DNA from: Mycobacterium senriense
Lineage (GTDB): Bacteria > Actinomycetota > Actinomycetes > Mycobacteriales > Mycobacteriaceae
DNA length: 64,000 bases
Direction: 5' to 3'
NCBI RefSeq assembly: GCF_019668465.1
Contig: NZ_AP024828.1
Coordinates: forward strand, 248,001-312,000
The notes beneath the pieces are model-generated. The model searched no databases, had not been told where the DNA came from, and worked only from the letters and a program-made list of their open reading frames with translations. The translations under genes and the position numbers were made by a program. Shown one piece after another: positions 19,641 to 27,525 of this stretch. Position 1 is the first letter of the stretch. Each line of letters opens with the position of its first letter.

Positions 19641-20212
19641 CCGATGAGGCCGAGCCGGTCGGCCAGTACCAGGAACGCGACCGCGTAATCGTTGTCGGCG
19701 GTCAGCGTTCTGATGGTTTGCCAGTCCAGCCGTTCGCGCACCGCGCGCACCGCCGGCAGCAATCTGGCGAAGTCGCAGTAGTGTTCGTTCAGCGCTCGCA
19801 GCTGCTGCACCAGCACCATGGTCGGCGGCAGTACCGGCATGTGGATGGCCAGCACCTCGTGCTGTTCGGCGTGGTCCAGGGTTTCGGCGCCGACCGGTAT
19901 GCCGTTGAGCCGGTGCAGAACGTCGACCAGCGTGTCGGCGATACGAGCCTTGAACAGCCAGTCCTCCGGCGGACGCTCGATAGCGAAACCCGCGTTCGTC
20001 AGGGTCGCCACGGCCGCTTCAACGTCGGATTCCGTCACCACCAGATCCACGTCGTGGCTGGGTTCCGGTGCGCCGTAGGCCCATAACGCGTAGCTGCCGG
20101 CCAGCGCGAAACGTGGTCCGTTCTCCTTGAGCGCCGACGCCGCGCAACGCAGCGCGCGGCGCAAGCGCGGGTTGCACCCGGGCGCGTCGGGTTGGGCTTG
20201 GGTGGCTGCCAT
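19637..20212 (-). CDS. Nucleotidyltransferase-fold protein (MNT/DUF6036-like)
   Basis: This 191-residue protein contains FALAGSYALWAYG and, 8 residues on, SHDVDLVV, the GS-x(n)-DxD metal-binding pattern of minimal nucleotidyltransferases. It also has a helical C-terminal part. It resembles AbiEii/MNT-like proteins but lacks an adjacent antitoxin or HEPN partner. Alternatively it is a housekeeping nucleotidyltransferase of unknown substrate. ATG 20212 is chosen because the fold begins shortly after it and GGGTAT lies only 12 nt upstream, giving a near-leaderless mRNA. Confidence 0.72.
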   Translation of the reverse strand: MAATQAQPDAPGCNPRLRRALRCAASALKENGPRFALAGSYALWAYGAPEPSHDVDLVVTESDVEAAVATLTNAGFAIERPPEDWLFKARIADTLVDVLHRLNGIPVGAETLDHAEQHEVLAIHMPVLPPTMVLVQQLRALNEHYCDFARLLPAVRAVRERLDWQTIRTLTADNDYAVAFLVLADRLGLIG

Positions 20213-20224
20213 GGTGCCTACGTC

Positions 20225-20249
20225 ATACCCGGCCTGTGGCGGCGGCAAC
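20225..20249 (-). promoter_or_regulatory. SigF-like promoter of the nucleotidyltransferase gene
   Basis: On the minus strand: GTTG, 15 nt, GGGTAT. The -10 is perfect and the -35 matches 3 of 4. The transcript would begin only a few nt before ATG 20212. Confidence 0.45.
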
Positions 20250-20269
20250 CTGGCACGGGTTCTACGGCC

Positions 20270-20294
20270 GTTTAATTTCTGGTCAGTTGGGAAA
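20270..20294 (+). promoter_or_regulatory. Weak SigF-like promoter of the GT2/ACAD/PIG-L operon
   Basis: GTTT, 15 nt, GGGAAA. The -35 and spacing are perfect, the -10 matches only GGG-A. It ends 10 nt before the GT2 ATG, so the mRNA would be leaderless or nearly so. Confidence 0.3.
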
Positions 20295-20303
20295 TCTCGG
20301 ATT

Positions 20304-21029
20304 ATGTCAACCGCTGTGCCACGCGCATATGAGGCTGCCGCCGTCGTGATTCCCGCGCACAACGTGCGGGCAAAGCTGCCGGTGTGCCTGCGCGCGGTGC
20401 TGACCGCCGCCCTGTGTGCGCCGATGCCCGTCACGATCGTGGTGGTCCTGGATGGTTGCGACGACGGCAGCGACGAGCTCGCCGGTGAGTACGGCCCCGA
20501 TGTGCACTTCATCAGCGTCGACGTGCACAACGTGGGCACGGCCCGCGCGGTCGGCTTCGGTTATGCCCGATCGCTATTGGGTGACGACGCCAGGAGCTGG
20601 TTCGCCACAATCGACGCCGACAGCCGGGTGGATCCCAGCTGGCTGGTCCACCAGCTGGGCGTCGGCGCCGACATGGTTCTAGGCGTCGTGCGCGTCACCG
20701 ACTTGCGACAGCACAACGCCGGCGTCGCCGATCGCTACATGGGCCGCTACCAGACGGACCCCGCACATGGACACGCCGACCATGAACTCATCCACGGCGC
20801 CAACATGGGTTTCAGCGCCCGGGCATATTGGCGCGTCGGTGGCTTCCGCAGCTTGTCGACGGGCGAGGACGTCGACCTGGTCGAGCGGTTCGAGGCCGCT
20901 GGCTATCGGATTCATCGTGACACCGAACTGTCGGTGATCACATCGGCGCGAACCCAGGCTCGGGCCGCCTTCGGGTTCGCCCATCACCTCAGACAAATGG
21001 GGGGAACGGTGGCGGGTGATTGCGTGTGA
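20304..21029 (+). CDS. GT2-family glycosyltransferase
   Basis: This is a 241-residue GT-A glycosyltransferase: AVVIPAHNVR opening, VLDGCDDGSDELA, the DxD-type IDADSRVDPSWL, acceptor-side GANMGFSARAYWRVGGF, and the catalytic-base region GEDVDLVERFEAAGY. No membrane helix is predicted. It opens a tightly overlapping three-gene operon (GTGA overlap with the next gene) with an acyl-CoA-dehydrogenase-like flavoprotein and a PIG-L deacetylase. I recall the same gene set in other actinobacteria, but no pathway that explains it. Confidence 0.88.
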   Translation: MSTAVPRAYEAAAVVIPAHNVRAKLPVCLRAVLTAALCAPMPVTIVVVLDGCDDGSDELAGEYGPDVHFISVDVHNVGTARAVGFGYARSLLGDDARSWFATIDADSRVDPSWLVHQLGVGADMVLGVVRVTDLRQHNAGVADRYMGRYQTDPAHGHADHELIHGANMGFSARAYWRVGGFRSLSTGEDVDLVERFEAAGYRIHRDTELSVITSARTQARAAFGFAHHLRQMGGTVAGDCV

Positions 21030-21979
21030 CGGCGGGGCTGGTTGAGCATTGGCTGGAGTCTGGTCGGCTCGAGTTGCCGCTTCCCGCCTCGGGTCGGACA
21101 GCCGAACGTTGGCAGCGGCTGGCGCAGCTGGCCGAAGACAACATCGTCGCGGCCAGAATCGCGGAAGCCCACGTCGATGCCGTCGCGATACTTCACGAGT
21201 TGGGCGGCAAGCCGCCCGAACCTGGACAGCTGTGGGGTGTATGGGCGGCGGAGGCCCCGGATGCGGTGCTGACCGCCACCAATATCGACGGTGCGTTCAT
21301 CCTGAACGGCACCAAGGTGTGGTGTTCGGGCGCGGGGTTCTGCACCCATGCGCTGGTGACCGCGCGATTCGACGACGGATCACCCGGCCTGTTCGCGGTG
21401 ACCGCCACCGACCCGACGGTCAAGGCGTTGCCCAGCACCTGGTGGAACGCCGGGATGGCCGGCAGTGACACCAGGCCGATCCAGTTCAGCAACGCCCAGG
21501 CCGTCGCCGTGGGCGAGCCTGGAGACTATTTGACCCGGCCCGGGTTCTGGCACGGCGCCATCGGCGTGGCGGCCTGCTGGCTGGGCGGCGCCCGCCGGGT
21601 CGCTGACCCGCTATACCGTTGCGCCGCAAGCCAATCGGCCGACGCGTATTCGCTGGCGCATCTGGGCGCCGTGGATGCCGCGCTGGCCGCCAGCGACGCG
21701 ATTCTGGCCGTCGCAGCGAGCCAGGTCGACGACGACCCGTTCGACAGGTCCGGCAGGGCGCAACTGCTGGCACGCCGGGTCCGCACGGTGGTGGAACACG
21801 CCGTCGACGAGGCCATCACCCGCACCGGAAGAGCGTTGGGCCCTGGTCCGCTCTGCCAGGACGGCCGGCACGCGCAACGTGTCGCGGATCTGAGCATCTA
21901 CATTCGGCAGAGCCTCGCCGAGCGTGATCTGGCCGAGCTCGGGCGGCTCGCGGGCCCGCAGACGATGAGGGTCCCATGA
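21026..21979 (+). CDS. Acyl-CoA-dehydrogenase-like flavoprotein, short and atypical
   Basis: The 317-residue protein keeps the middle beta domain of the acyl-CoA dehydrogenase fold (ILNGTKVWCSGAGFCTHALV, DPTVKALPSTWWNAGMAGSDT). The C-terminal helices end YIRQSLAERDLAELGRLAG. It is shorter than the usual 380 residues, its N-terminal helical domain is abbreviated, and the canonical catalytic-Glu loop (R-Y-E-G-T-type) is not recognisable. It is therefore probably not a beta-oxidation enzyme but a diverged oxidoreductase for the product of this operon. GTG 21026 overlaps the GT2 stop; an upstream TTG at 21020 is less likely. Confidence 0.8.
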   Translation: MTAGLVEHWLESGRLELPLPASGRTAERWQRLAQLAEDNIVAARIAEAHVDAVAILHELGGKPPEPGQLWGVWAAEAPDAVLTATNIDGAFILNGTKVWCSGAGFCTHALVTARFDDGSPGLFAVTATDPTVKALPSTWWNAGMAGSDTRPIQFSNAQAVAVGEPGDYLTRPGFWHGAIGVAACWLGGARRVADPLYRCAASQSADAYSLAHLGAVDAALAASDAILAVAASQVDDDPFDRSGRAQLLARRVRTVVEHAVDEAITRTGRALGPGPLCQDGRHAQRVADLSIYIRQSLAERDLAELGRLAGPQTMRVP

Positions 21980-22749
21980 AAACCCTGCCGGCGAGCAACT
22001 GCACCAGGTTTGCGGCCAAGCCGCTGACCCACGGCGGCACCCCAGCTCCGTTGTGGCTGGCGGCTTTTGCGGACAAGCCGCTGCCGGCCCTGGATCTGAC
22101 GGAGTGCCCACAGCTGATTGTGGTTGCACCGCACCCCGATGACGAGACCCTCGGCTTAGGTGCGACGATCGCGCAACTGACCGCAACCGGAGTTGCCGTC
22201 CAGGTGGTCTCGGCAAGCGACGGAGGGGCCGCCCATCCCGGCGCGCCGGCTTCGGACCGGCTTCGCATGGAGACCACCCGCAGGTACGAATTGCGCCGGG
22301 CCGCAGGTCTTTTGGGAACGCCTCCGCCGATATCGCTGGGCCTTCCGGACGGCGAGCTCACCGAGCACGAAGACCGGCTCACCGAGACGCTGACCGAAAT
22401 CCTCGAGGGCGCCGGTCCCGCAACCTGGTGCGCCGCGACGTGGCGCGGCGACGGCCATCCCGATCACGAAGCCGTGGGGCGCGCGGCCTTTGCCGCGTGC
22501 GCACGCACCGACGCCACGCTGCTGGAGTATCCAGTGTGGATGTGGCACTGGGCACTTCCCGCCGACCCCGCGGTGCCGTGGGACCAGGCGTATGCAGTGC
22601 CCGCCCCCGGCTGGGCGTTGGAGCGCAAGCGCCGCGCAGCGCATTTCTATCGAAGTCAGTTCGAGCGCAATGGAAGCCAATCGGCGCCCGTCCTGCCGGG
22701 CTTCGTGCTTCCGCGACTTTTCGCGGTGGGCGAGCTCGTGTTTCGGTGA
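21976..22749 (+). CDS. PIG-L (LmbE) family N-acetyl-sugar deacetylase
   Basis: This zinc-dependent deacetylase has 257 residues. The family metal motif is VVAPHPDDETLGLG (residues about 49-62; His53, Asp56) and the third ligand is in RGDGHPDHEAVGRAAF. Relatives include MshB and Mca of mycothiol metabolism, but here the gene is coupled (ATGA overlap) to a GT2 and an ACAD-like gene. The likely substrate is therefore an N-acetyl-hexosamine conjugate made by the GT2. A SAM methyltransferase that often accompanies such clusters elsewhere is not present here. Confidence 0.88.
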   Translation: MKTLPASNCTRFAAKPLTHGGTPAPLWLAAFADKPLPALDLTECPQLIVVAPHPDDETLGLGATIAQLTATGVAVQVVSASDGGAAHPGAPASDRLRMETTRRYELRRAAGLLGTPPPISLGLPDGELTEHEDRLTETLTEILEGAGPATWCAATWRGDGHPDHEAVGRAAFAACARTDATLLEYPVWMWHWALPADPAVPWDQAYAVPAPGWALERKRRAAHFYRSQFERNGSQSAPVLPGFVLPRLFAVGELVFR

Positions 22750-22881
22750 CCGCACGGCGGCCGGACGCCTTCTTGGACGAGAAGTAGTCGGCATTAAAGA
22801 TCCTTGGCAGCCGGAAGTGTCCGAGGATGACGGGCCCGCCGCGGTGACTGCGCGACGGGGAAAGTGGGTAGGCGAAAGCCT

Positions 22882-23646
22882 ATGCGTGTCGCGACGTTCA
22901 ACATCTTGCACGGGCGCACCGTCGGTGACGGCGTCGTCGTCCAACGGCTACGCGACTGCGTGCGCCGCCTCGATCCGGACGTGCTCAGCTTGCAAGAGGT
23001 CGACTGCGATCAGCCCCGCTCCGAACACGCGGACCTGACCGCCGCGGCGGCCGAGGCCATGGGCGCGGTGGAACACCGCTTCGTGGCAGCGATTTCGGGC
23101 ACGCCGGGGGCAACCTGGATGGCCGCGACCGGCCGCGAGCAACCCGGCACCGCCGCGTACGGAATTGCGCTGCTGTCCCGATACCCGGTGGCCAGTTGGC
23201 AGGTGGTGCGACTGCCGCGCATCCCGATGCGCTTTCCGATGTACCTGCCGGGGCCCAACCGGGTCATGGTCGTCGACGAGGAGCCGCGAGCGGCGGTCAT
23301 CGCGCAGTTGCGCACCCCGTTGGGCGCGCTGACGGTGGCCAACACGCACCTGTCCTTTGTCCCGGGCTGGAACCGGCGCCAGCTGCGCCGACTGATTCAC
23401 GACCTCCGCGGCTTCCCGGGGCCGCGGTTGTTGACCGGGGACCTGAACATGACCCCGAAGGCCGTCCGTCGTTGGTCGGGGATGCGGGCGCTGGCGGCCG
23501 CCCAGACGTTTCCCGCGGACCTGCCCAACCGCCAGCTCGACCACATCTTGACCGACGATCCCCGACTGCGCGGCGGCGCCGTGGAGTCCGACCTCATGAC
23601 GATCTCCGACCACCGTCCGCTGGTGGTGGACCTGCAACGGGTCTGA
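22882..23646 (+). CDS. Endonuclease/exonuclease/phosphatase (EEP) family protein
   Basis: This 254-residue EEP-fold hydrolase has FNILHGRTV, the metal Glu in LSLQEVDCDQ, NTHLSFVPGWN, the catalytic TGDLNMTP and the C-terminal SDHRPLVVDL. Members cleave phosphodiesters in DNA, phosphoinositides or sphingomyelin, or act as phosphatases. There is no signal peptide, so it is intracellular. ATG 22882 starts directly at the family's usual MRVATFN opening. It follows the PIG-L gene by 132 nt with no clear terminator and may be part of the same transcript. Confidence 0.87.
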   Translation: MRVATFNILHGRTVGDGVVVQRLRDCVRRLDPDVLSLQEVDCDQPRSEHADLTAAAAEAMGAVEHRFVAAISGTPGATWMAATGREQPGTAAYGIALLSRYPVASWQVVRLPRIPMRFPMYLPGPNRVMVVDEEPRAAVIAQLRTPLGALTVANTHLSFVPGWNRRQLRRLIHDLRGFPGPRLLTGDLNMTPKAVRRWSGMRALAAAQTFPADLPNRQLDHILTDDPRLRGGAVESDLMTISDHRPLVVDLQRV

Positions 23647-23650
23647 GGGC

Positions 23651-23935
23651 TCAGCCGTCTTGGCGACCCGTGTGCACCGCGACCAGGACACGCTCGATGT
23701 CGTCGGCGGATGGCATCTCGTCGGTGACCCCGATGATCTCCACGCCGACGTCGGCGTCGTCGACGGCGCGCCGACGAGGCGCGAGGAGTCGCTTGGCGAT
23801 GGCGCGGACTTCCTCATCGGACACCCGTCGCGGCAACAGCGCCAGGAGCGGTGCGTAACCCACCTCGGGTGCCCGCCTGGGATAGCCCGCGCGCAGAAAG
23901 GCGACCATGCTGGACACCCGACCCCGCAAACTCAT
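23651..23935 (-). CDS. DUF3349 domain protein
   Basis: This 94-residue acidic/basic helical protein matches the actinobacterial DUF3349 family (Rv0543c type): VAFLRAGYPRRAPEVGYAPLLALLPRRVSDEEV followed by a helix and the IGVTDEMPSADDIERV segment. The family adopts a small winged-helix-like bundle of unknown function. It is convergent with the EEP gene. A SigF-like GTTT-N14-GGGTAA lies about 60 nt upstream. Confidence 0.85.
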   Translation of the reverse strand: MSLRGRVSSMVAFLRAGYPRRAPEVGYAPLLALLPRRVSDEEVRAIAKRLLAPRRRAVDDADVGVEIIGVTDEMPSADDIERVLVAVHTGRQDG

Positions 23936-23993
23936 CTTCCACCTCGCTCATCCACCGCGCGCCGCCACGCCACGAGGCGGCACAAGCCGGGGA

Positions 23994-24017
23994 TTACCCG
24001 GTAGTGCGGCTTGAAAC
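23994..24017 (-). promoter_or_regulatory. SigF-like promoter of the DUF3349 gene
   Basis: On the minus strand: GTTT, 14 nt, GGGTAA. Both elements match, but the spacer is one shorter than usual. The -10 ends 59 nt before the ATG. Confidence 0.45.
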
Positions 24018-24103
24018 ATTCGATCGGCGTTCACGACCGCCGGCCTACCCTACGCGCGAAAGAGGCCCGGCCCGAAAACCGACCGGACCCCTTCCCGGGT
24101 GGC

Positions 24104-24340
24104 CTACTGGTTCTTCTTCTGGCGCTCTTCGGCGGCCTCCGCACCCGCCCGCGCGGACTCGGCTTCGGCTTCCTTCTTGCCCGCATCGCGTTGGGCATCC
24201 GCTTTGTCTTGCTGGGCCTGGCCCTCTCTGGTCAGGTCATCGCGGCCGAGCACGGCCCCGCCGACCTCCTTGGCCTTACCCTTCGCGCCCTCGACGGCGC
24301 CCTTGACCGCTTCTTCCGGTCCGCTCTTGTCATCCCCCAT
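24104..24340 (-). CDS. CsbD-like / microaggregate-binding small protein
   Basis: This 78-residue, very hydrophilic protein is made of Lys/Glu/Ala repeats (AVKGAVEGAKGKAKEVGGAV, then GQAQQDKADAQRDAGKKEAE). The pattern fits CsbD-like stress proteins and the mycobacterial microaggregate-binding protein. It is predicted to be disordered or a single amphipathic helix. CsbD-type genes are general-stress regulated in other bacteria, and here GTTT-N15-GGGAAC lies 58-82 nt upstream. Confidence 0.85.
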   Translation of the reverse strand: MGDDKSGPEEAVKGAVEGAKGKAKEVGGAVLGRDDLTREGQAQQDKADAQRDAGKKEAEAESARAGAEAAEERQKKNQ

Positions 24341-24397
24341 GGGTTTGACCCTCCCTCTCGGTGGTTACTGAGCTCGCGCTCGACGGCACCTAGGGCG

Positions 24398-24422
24398 TTC
24401 CCACCGGGCGGCCCGTCAAACG
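24398..24422 (-). promoter_or_regulatory. SigF-like promoter of the CsbD-like gene
   Basis: On the minus strand: GTTT, 15 nt, GGGAAC. The -35 and spacer are perfect, and the -10 deviates from GGGTAT at two positions. Confidence 0.45.
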
Positions 24423-24526
24423 GCCCCGGGTCCGCGTTACCCCTGGACACCGCGAGGTTGATGTGCGCGTGATCACCTCGCCGGCGGATGCGGCGCGAGC
24501 TCACGTATTGCCCAGGCAATCAATCC

Positions 24527-24551
24527 GTTTGAACGAGGCTTTACTGGGTAA
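24527..24551 (+). promoter_or_regulatory. SigF-type promoter of the NmrA-like gene
   Basis: GTTT, 15 nt, GGGTAA. The -10 ends 35 nt before GTG 24586, leaving room for the GGAGGGGG ribosome-binding site. Confidence 0.65.
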
Positions 24552-24585
24552 GCGAACTCGGCGGCGTGGGAGGGGGTTGAGGGCA

Positions 24586-25389
24586 GTGACCACAGTTGCC
24601 GTCATAGGGGCGACCGGAACAGCCGGATCCCGCGTTGTGGCCAGGCTGAAATTGCGCGACGTCACCGTCGTAGAGATCTCGCGCTTGCACGGCGTCGACC
24701 TGTTCAACGGGCCCGAGCTCACGCGCGCGCTCAAGGGGGTTGACGTCGCGATCGACGTATCCAATCCGGTGTCGCCTGACGGCCGGTCCGCCATCGGCGA
24801 AACCTTAACCACCGCCTCACGCAACATCGTGGGGGCGTGTGCCAGGCAGGACGTGCAGCGCCTGGTGGTGTCGACGATCGCCGGGATCGAAGACCCGGTC
24901 TTCGACGGCTTCCCGTACTACGAAGCCAAGCGGGAGGCCAAGGACATCATGCTCGACGGACCGGTGCCGACCACGATCGTGAAGTCAACGCAGTGGTACG
25001 AGTTCGCCACCAATGACGACGCGGTGAGCTGCGACGACGACGAGGTGATCGTCGAGGACTGGCTGATTCAGCCCATTGCCGCCGATACGGTCGCCGACGT
25101 ATTGGTCGAAGCGGCCCTCGGTCAGATTCACACGCCGCGCACCATCACGGGTCCGAACGCGATCCGGCTACCCGACCTGACATCCAAATTACTTGCCCAG
25201 CAAGGTGATAGCCGACGGGTGCGAACCGTAGAGCCCCCGGTCGCTGCGCTGGGCGCCGGAGCACTGCTGGCCCCCGGCCGAGCGATCGTCGTCGGTCCCG
25301 ATGTCGACACGTGGCTGCAGACCCTCGCTCCGCCCAGCACCGACGGACACCACACCGCGGACGGCGACGGAAGCTCCGGTGGAAGCTGA
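24586..25389 (+). CDS. NmrA/NAD(P)-binding atypical SDR
   Basis: This 267-residue atypical short-chain dehydrogenase has an N-terminal Rossmann VAVIGATGTAGSRVV (residues 4-18), VDVAIDVSNP, VVSTIAGIED and KSTQWYEF. The central YxxxK is represented by YYEAKREAK. It resembles NmrA/YwnB-like redox-sensor or sugar-epimerase-like proteins with a short substrate domain. The C-terminal 25 residues are Gly/Ser/Asp-rich and likely disordered. GTG 24586 follows a G-rich ribosome-binding site; upstream codons lie inside the promoter. Confidence 0.82.
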   Translation: MTTVAVIGATGTAGSRVVARLKLRDVTVVEISRLHGVDLFNGPELTRALKGVDVAIDVSNPVSPDGRSAIGETLTTASRNIVGACARQDVQRLVVSTIAGIEDPVFDGFPYYEAKREAKDIMLDGPVPTTIVKSTQWYEFATNDDAVSCDDDEVIVEDWLIQPIAADTVADVLVEAALGQIHTPRTITGPNAIRLPDLTSKLLAQQGDSRRVRTVEPPVAALGAGALLAPGRAIVVGPDVDTWLQTLAPPSTDGHHTADGDGSSGGS

Positions 25390-25669
25390 ACAGCGGGTCT
25401 CGCAGTACTCATGCGGTGTGTGACCGCCGCAATCCGGATAACGATTGCGTCACGATCATGACCACGATTCCCTAAGAGACCACCCTCTTTTCTTAAAAAT
25501 CTGGCGATCGTTTAATCGTTCGCTTAGCGAATGACCCCGGGAGCGGCCCTAGGGGCGCCCGGCGTTCGTCGTCAGCGAACACGCCACTGTTGGCTTCCGC
25601 TACTTTGGATTTCGAGGATCGGGAGCCTCTGGCGAAAGAAATCATTCGTTTCGAAGGACAACAAACATC

Positions 25670-26068
25670 ATGAAAATCAGCAGTATTGTCGCGCGCCGAA
25701 AAGTTGCCGGGATCAGCGCCGGCTGCTTGCTCGGGGGAATGGCCGTGGGCATCGTCGGAGCGCCATCGGCGGCCGCAGCACCCGACTGCAGCCCGGGCGG
25801 TGTGAACAACACCGTCTCCTCCGTGGAGGGCTCCGCCCAGCAGTATCTGGCGGCGCACCCGGGCGCCAACCAGGTGGTGACGGCCGCCTACGGGCAACCG
25901 CGGCCGCAAGCCGAATCGAGCCTGCGCGGTTACTTCACCGGCCACCCGCAGGAGTACAGCGACCTGCGCGGCATCCTGGCACCGATCGGCGACACCGAAC
26001 GGCAGTGCAATGTTTCCGCGCTGCCGCCCTACCTGGAGTCGGCTTATCAGGAGTTCATGGCCGGCTGA
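25670..26068 (+). CDS. Secreted haemophore-like (Rv0203-type) protein
   Basis: This 132-residue exported protein has a basic N-terminus (KISSIVARRK), a hydrophobic core and a signal-peptidase I site near AAA-AP at residues 37-38. The mature domain of about 95 residues is helical and has two cysteines (DCSP near its start and QCNVS near its end) likely forming a disulfide. The segment QYLAAHPGANQVVTAAYGQ is typical of the haemophore/heme-binding family, whose member Rv0203 carries heme to MmpL proteins. Preceded by GAAGGA and followed by a strong hairpin terminator. Heme binding is inferred. Confidence 0.85.
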   Translation: MKISSIVARRKVAGISAGCLLGGMAVGIVGAPSAAAAPDCSPGGVNNTVSSVEGSAQQYLAAHPGANQVVTAAYGQPRPQAESSLRGYFTGHPQEYSDLRGILAPIGDTERQCNVSALPPYLESAYQEFMAG

Positions 26069-26081
26069 TTCCGGTCCGGGG

Positions 26082-26109
26082 CGACCCGCCACGACGCTGT
26101 GGCGGGTCG
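26082..26109 (+). terminator. Hairpin terminator after the haemophore-like gene
   Basis: Perfect 11-bp stem (CGACCCGCCAC / GTGGCGGGTCG) with a 6-nt loop, 13 nt after the stop codon, followed by TTTCC. GC-rich hairpins without long U-tracts are usual in mycobacteria. Confidence 0.7.
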
Positions 26110-26137
26110 TTTCCGCGCCGGCGGTGCTTTTTCTACT

Positions 26138-26163
26138 GTGTGAACAACTTCTGCGGCGGGTAA
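26138..26163 (+). promoter_or_regulatory. SigF-like promoter of topoisomerase IB
   Basis: GTGT, 16 nt, GGGTAA. The -35 matches 3 of 4. The -10 ends 34 nt before the topoisomerase ATG. Confidence 0.4.
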
Positions 26164-26197
26164 TTGTGCATTCAGCTACCAGAATTGGAGGGCGAGA

Positions 26198-27253
26198 ATG
26201 CGGCTGCGCCGTAGCGTGCTGAGCGGGCCCGGTATCGCGCGCAAGCGACGCGGTAAAGGCTTCTCCTATTACCGACCGGACGGCAAGGCGCTCTCCGATC
26301 CGGAAACCCTGCAGCGCATCAAGGATCTGGTTATTCCACCCGCCTGGAAGAAGGTGTGGATTTCGCCGTATAGCAACGGCCATATTCAGGCCGTGGGCGT
26401 CGACGCGGCCGGCCGCCGGCAGTATCTGTACCACTCCGCCTGGCAGCAGGAACGCGCCGAGGAGAAGTTCGACCGCGTGCTCGAACTGTCCACGCGGCTG
26501 CCGGCATGGCGCGCCGAGATCGCCAAGGACCTGACGCGGACGGGCTTGACCCGCAAGCGGGTATTGGGGCTCGCACTGCGGCTGCTCGATCGCGGCTACT
26601 TTCGCGCCGGCGGTGAGCAATACGCCGAGGAAAACGAGTCCTACGGTCTGTCCACCCTGTTATGTGAGCACGTGGTGGTCCGGCGTACCGCGGTTGAGTT
26701 CGATTTTCCGGCCAAGAGCGGCGTCCGGCGCACCATGGAAATCGAGGACCCCGAAGTGGTCCGGGCGGTGCGTGCGCTGATGCGCCGGCCCAACCGCACC
26801 GAGAGACTGCTGGTGTGCCGCACCGCATCCGGGTGGCTCGATGTGCGTGCCGCTGATCTCAACGAGCGATTCAAGGAACTTGTCGGCGACGAGTACACGG
26901 TCAAAGACCTGCGCACCTGGCATGGGACGGTACTGGCCGCCGTCGCGTTCGCCGACGCCGATCCGGCCGTCTCGCGCCGGGTGGCCAAGCGCGTCGAGTC
27001 CGCGGTGATGAAAGAGGTCGCCGAGGAGCTGGGCAACACCCCGGCGGTGGCGCGCGGCTCCTATGTGGACCCCCGCGTCGTCACCGGTTACGAGCAGGGA
27101 CTGACCATTGCCGCGGCGGCGCGCCGCGCCGAACGCGCCCGTAAACCCGATGTGGCCCAGGAAATCCTGGACAAGGCGACCCGCATGCTGATCCGACGCG
27201 TGGCCAAGGGCCACAGCGCCGGCGGATCGTCTGCGCTGCGCGAGTCGGCCTGA
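26198..27253 (+). CDS. DNA topoisomerase IB
   Basis: This bacterial/poxvirus-type type IB topoisomerase of 351 residues relaxes supercoils by a 3'-phosphotyrosyl intermediate. The N-terminal domain contains RRGKGFSYYRPDGKAL and IPPAWKKVWISP. The catalytic domain contains the Arg-Lys elements (KDLRTWHGT with the Arg and His) and the active-site Tyr289 in ARGSYVDPRVV. No zinc or C-terminal extension. Many bacteria lack it; its place among stress genes and a SigF-like site upstream suggest an accessory, stationary-phase role. Confidence 0.93.
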   Translation: MRLRRSVLSGPGIARKRRGKGFSYYRPDGKALSDPETLQRIKDLVIPPAWKKVWISPYSNGHIQAVGVDAAGRRQYLYHSAWQQERAEEKFDRVLELSTRLPAWRAEIAKDLTRTGLTRKRVLGLALRLLDRGYFRAGGEQYAEENESYGLSTLLCEHVVVRRTAVEFDFPAKSGVRRTMEIEDPEVVRAVRALMRRPNRTERLLVCRTASGWLDVRAADLNERFKELVGDEYTVKDLRTWHGTVLAAVAFADADPAVSRRVAKRVESAVMKEVAEELGNTPAVARGSYVDPRVVTGYEQGLTIAAAARRAERARKPDVAQEILDKATRMLIRRVAKGHSAGGSSALRESA

Positions 27254-27525
27254 ACAATTCCACATTCGCCAGCTGAAGACTCGCTGAGAGTCGGCTGGCC
27301 GCATTCGTTTCGGCGAATAGCGCAGCCGATTGCGGGTAACCGGGCTCGTGTGGGAAGTGCCCAAGCCGCCCGTGCGGCGGCAGCCTGCATTAGTCACGCC
27401 TGTCAGTGGGGGCCGCGATCGGTCGGCCCGCGAGTCCTCGGCAGTGCCATGCAGGTGGTTCAAACAATAGCCACACACGCCCATCCGTCAGCGCTGTAGA
27501 ACCGTCTGCCGAGGAGGGAAAAGGC

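Noticed and set aside
19637..20212. Nucleotidyltransferase as a toxin-antitoxin toxin
   Set aside because: No HEPN or antitoxin-like gene adjoins it; the neighbours are convergent or divergent and unrelated.
27308..27340. GTTT ... GGGTAA upstream of the pyruvate-oxidase-like gene
   Set aside because: Spacer is 23 nt and the pair lies about 190 nt from the start codon.
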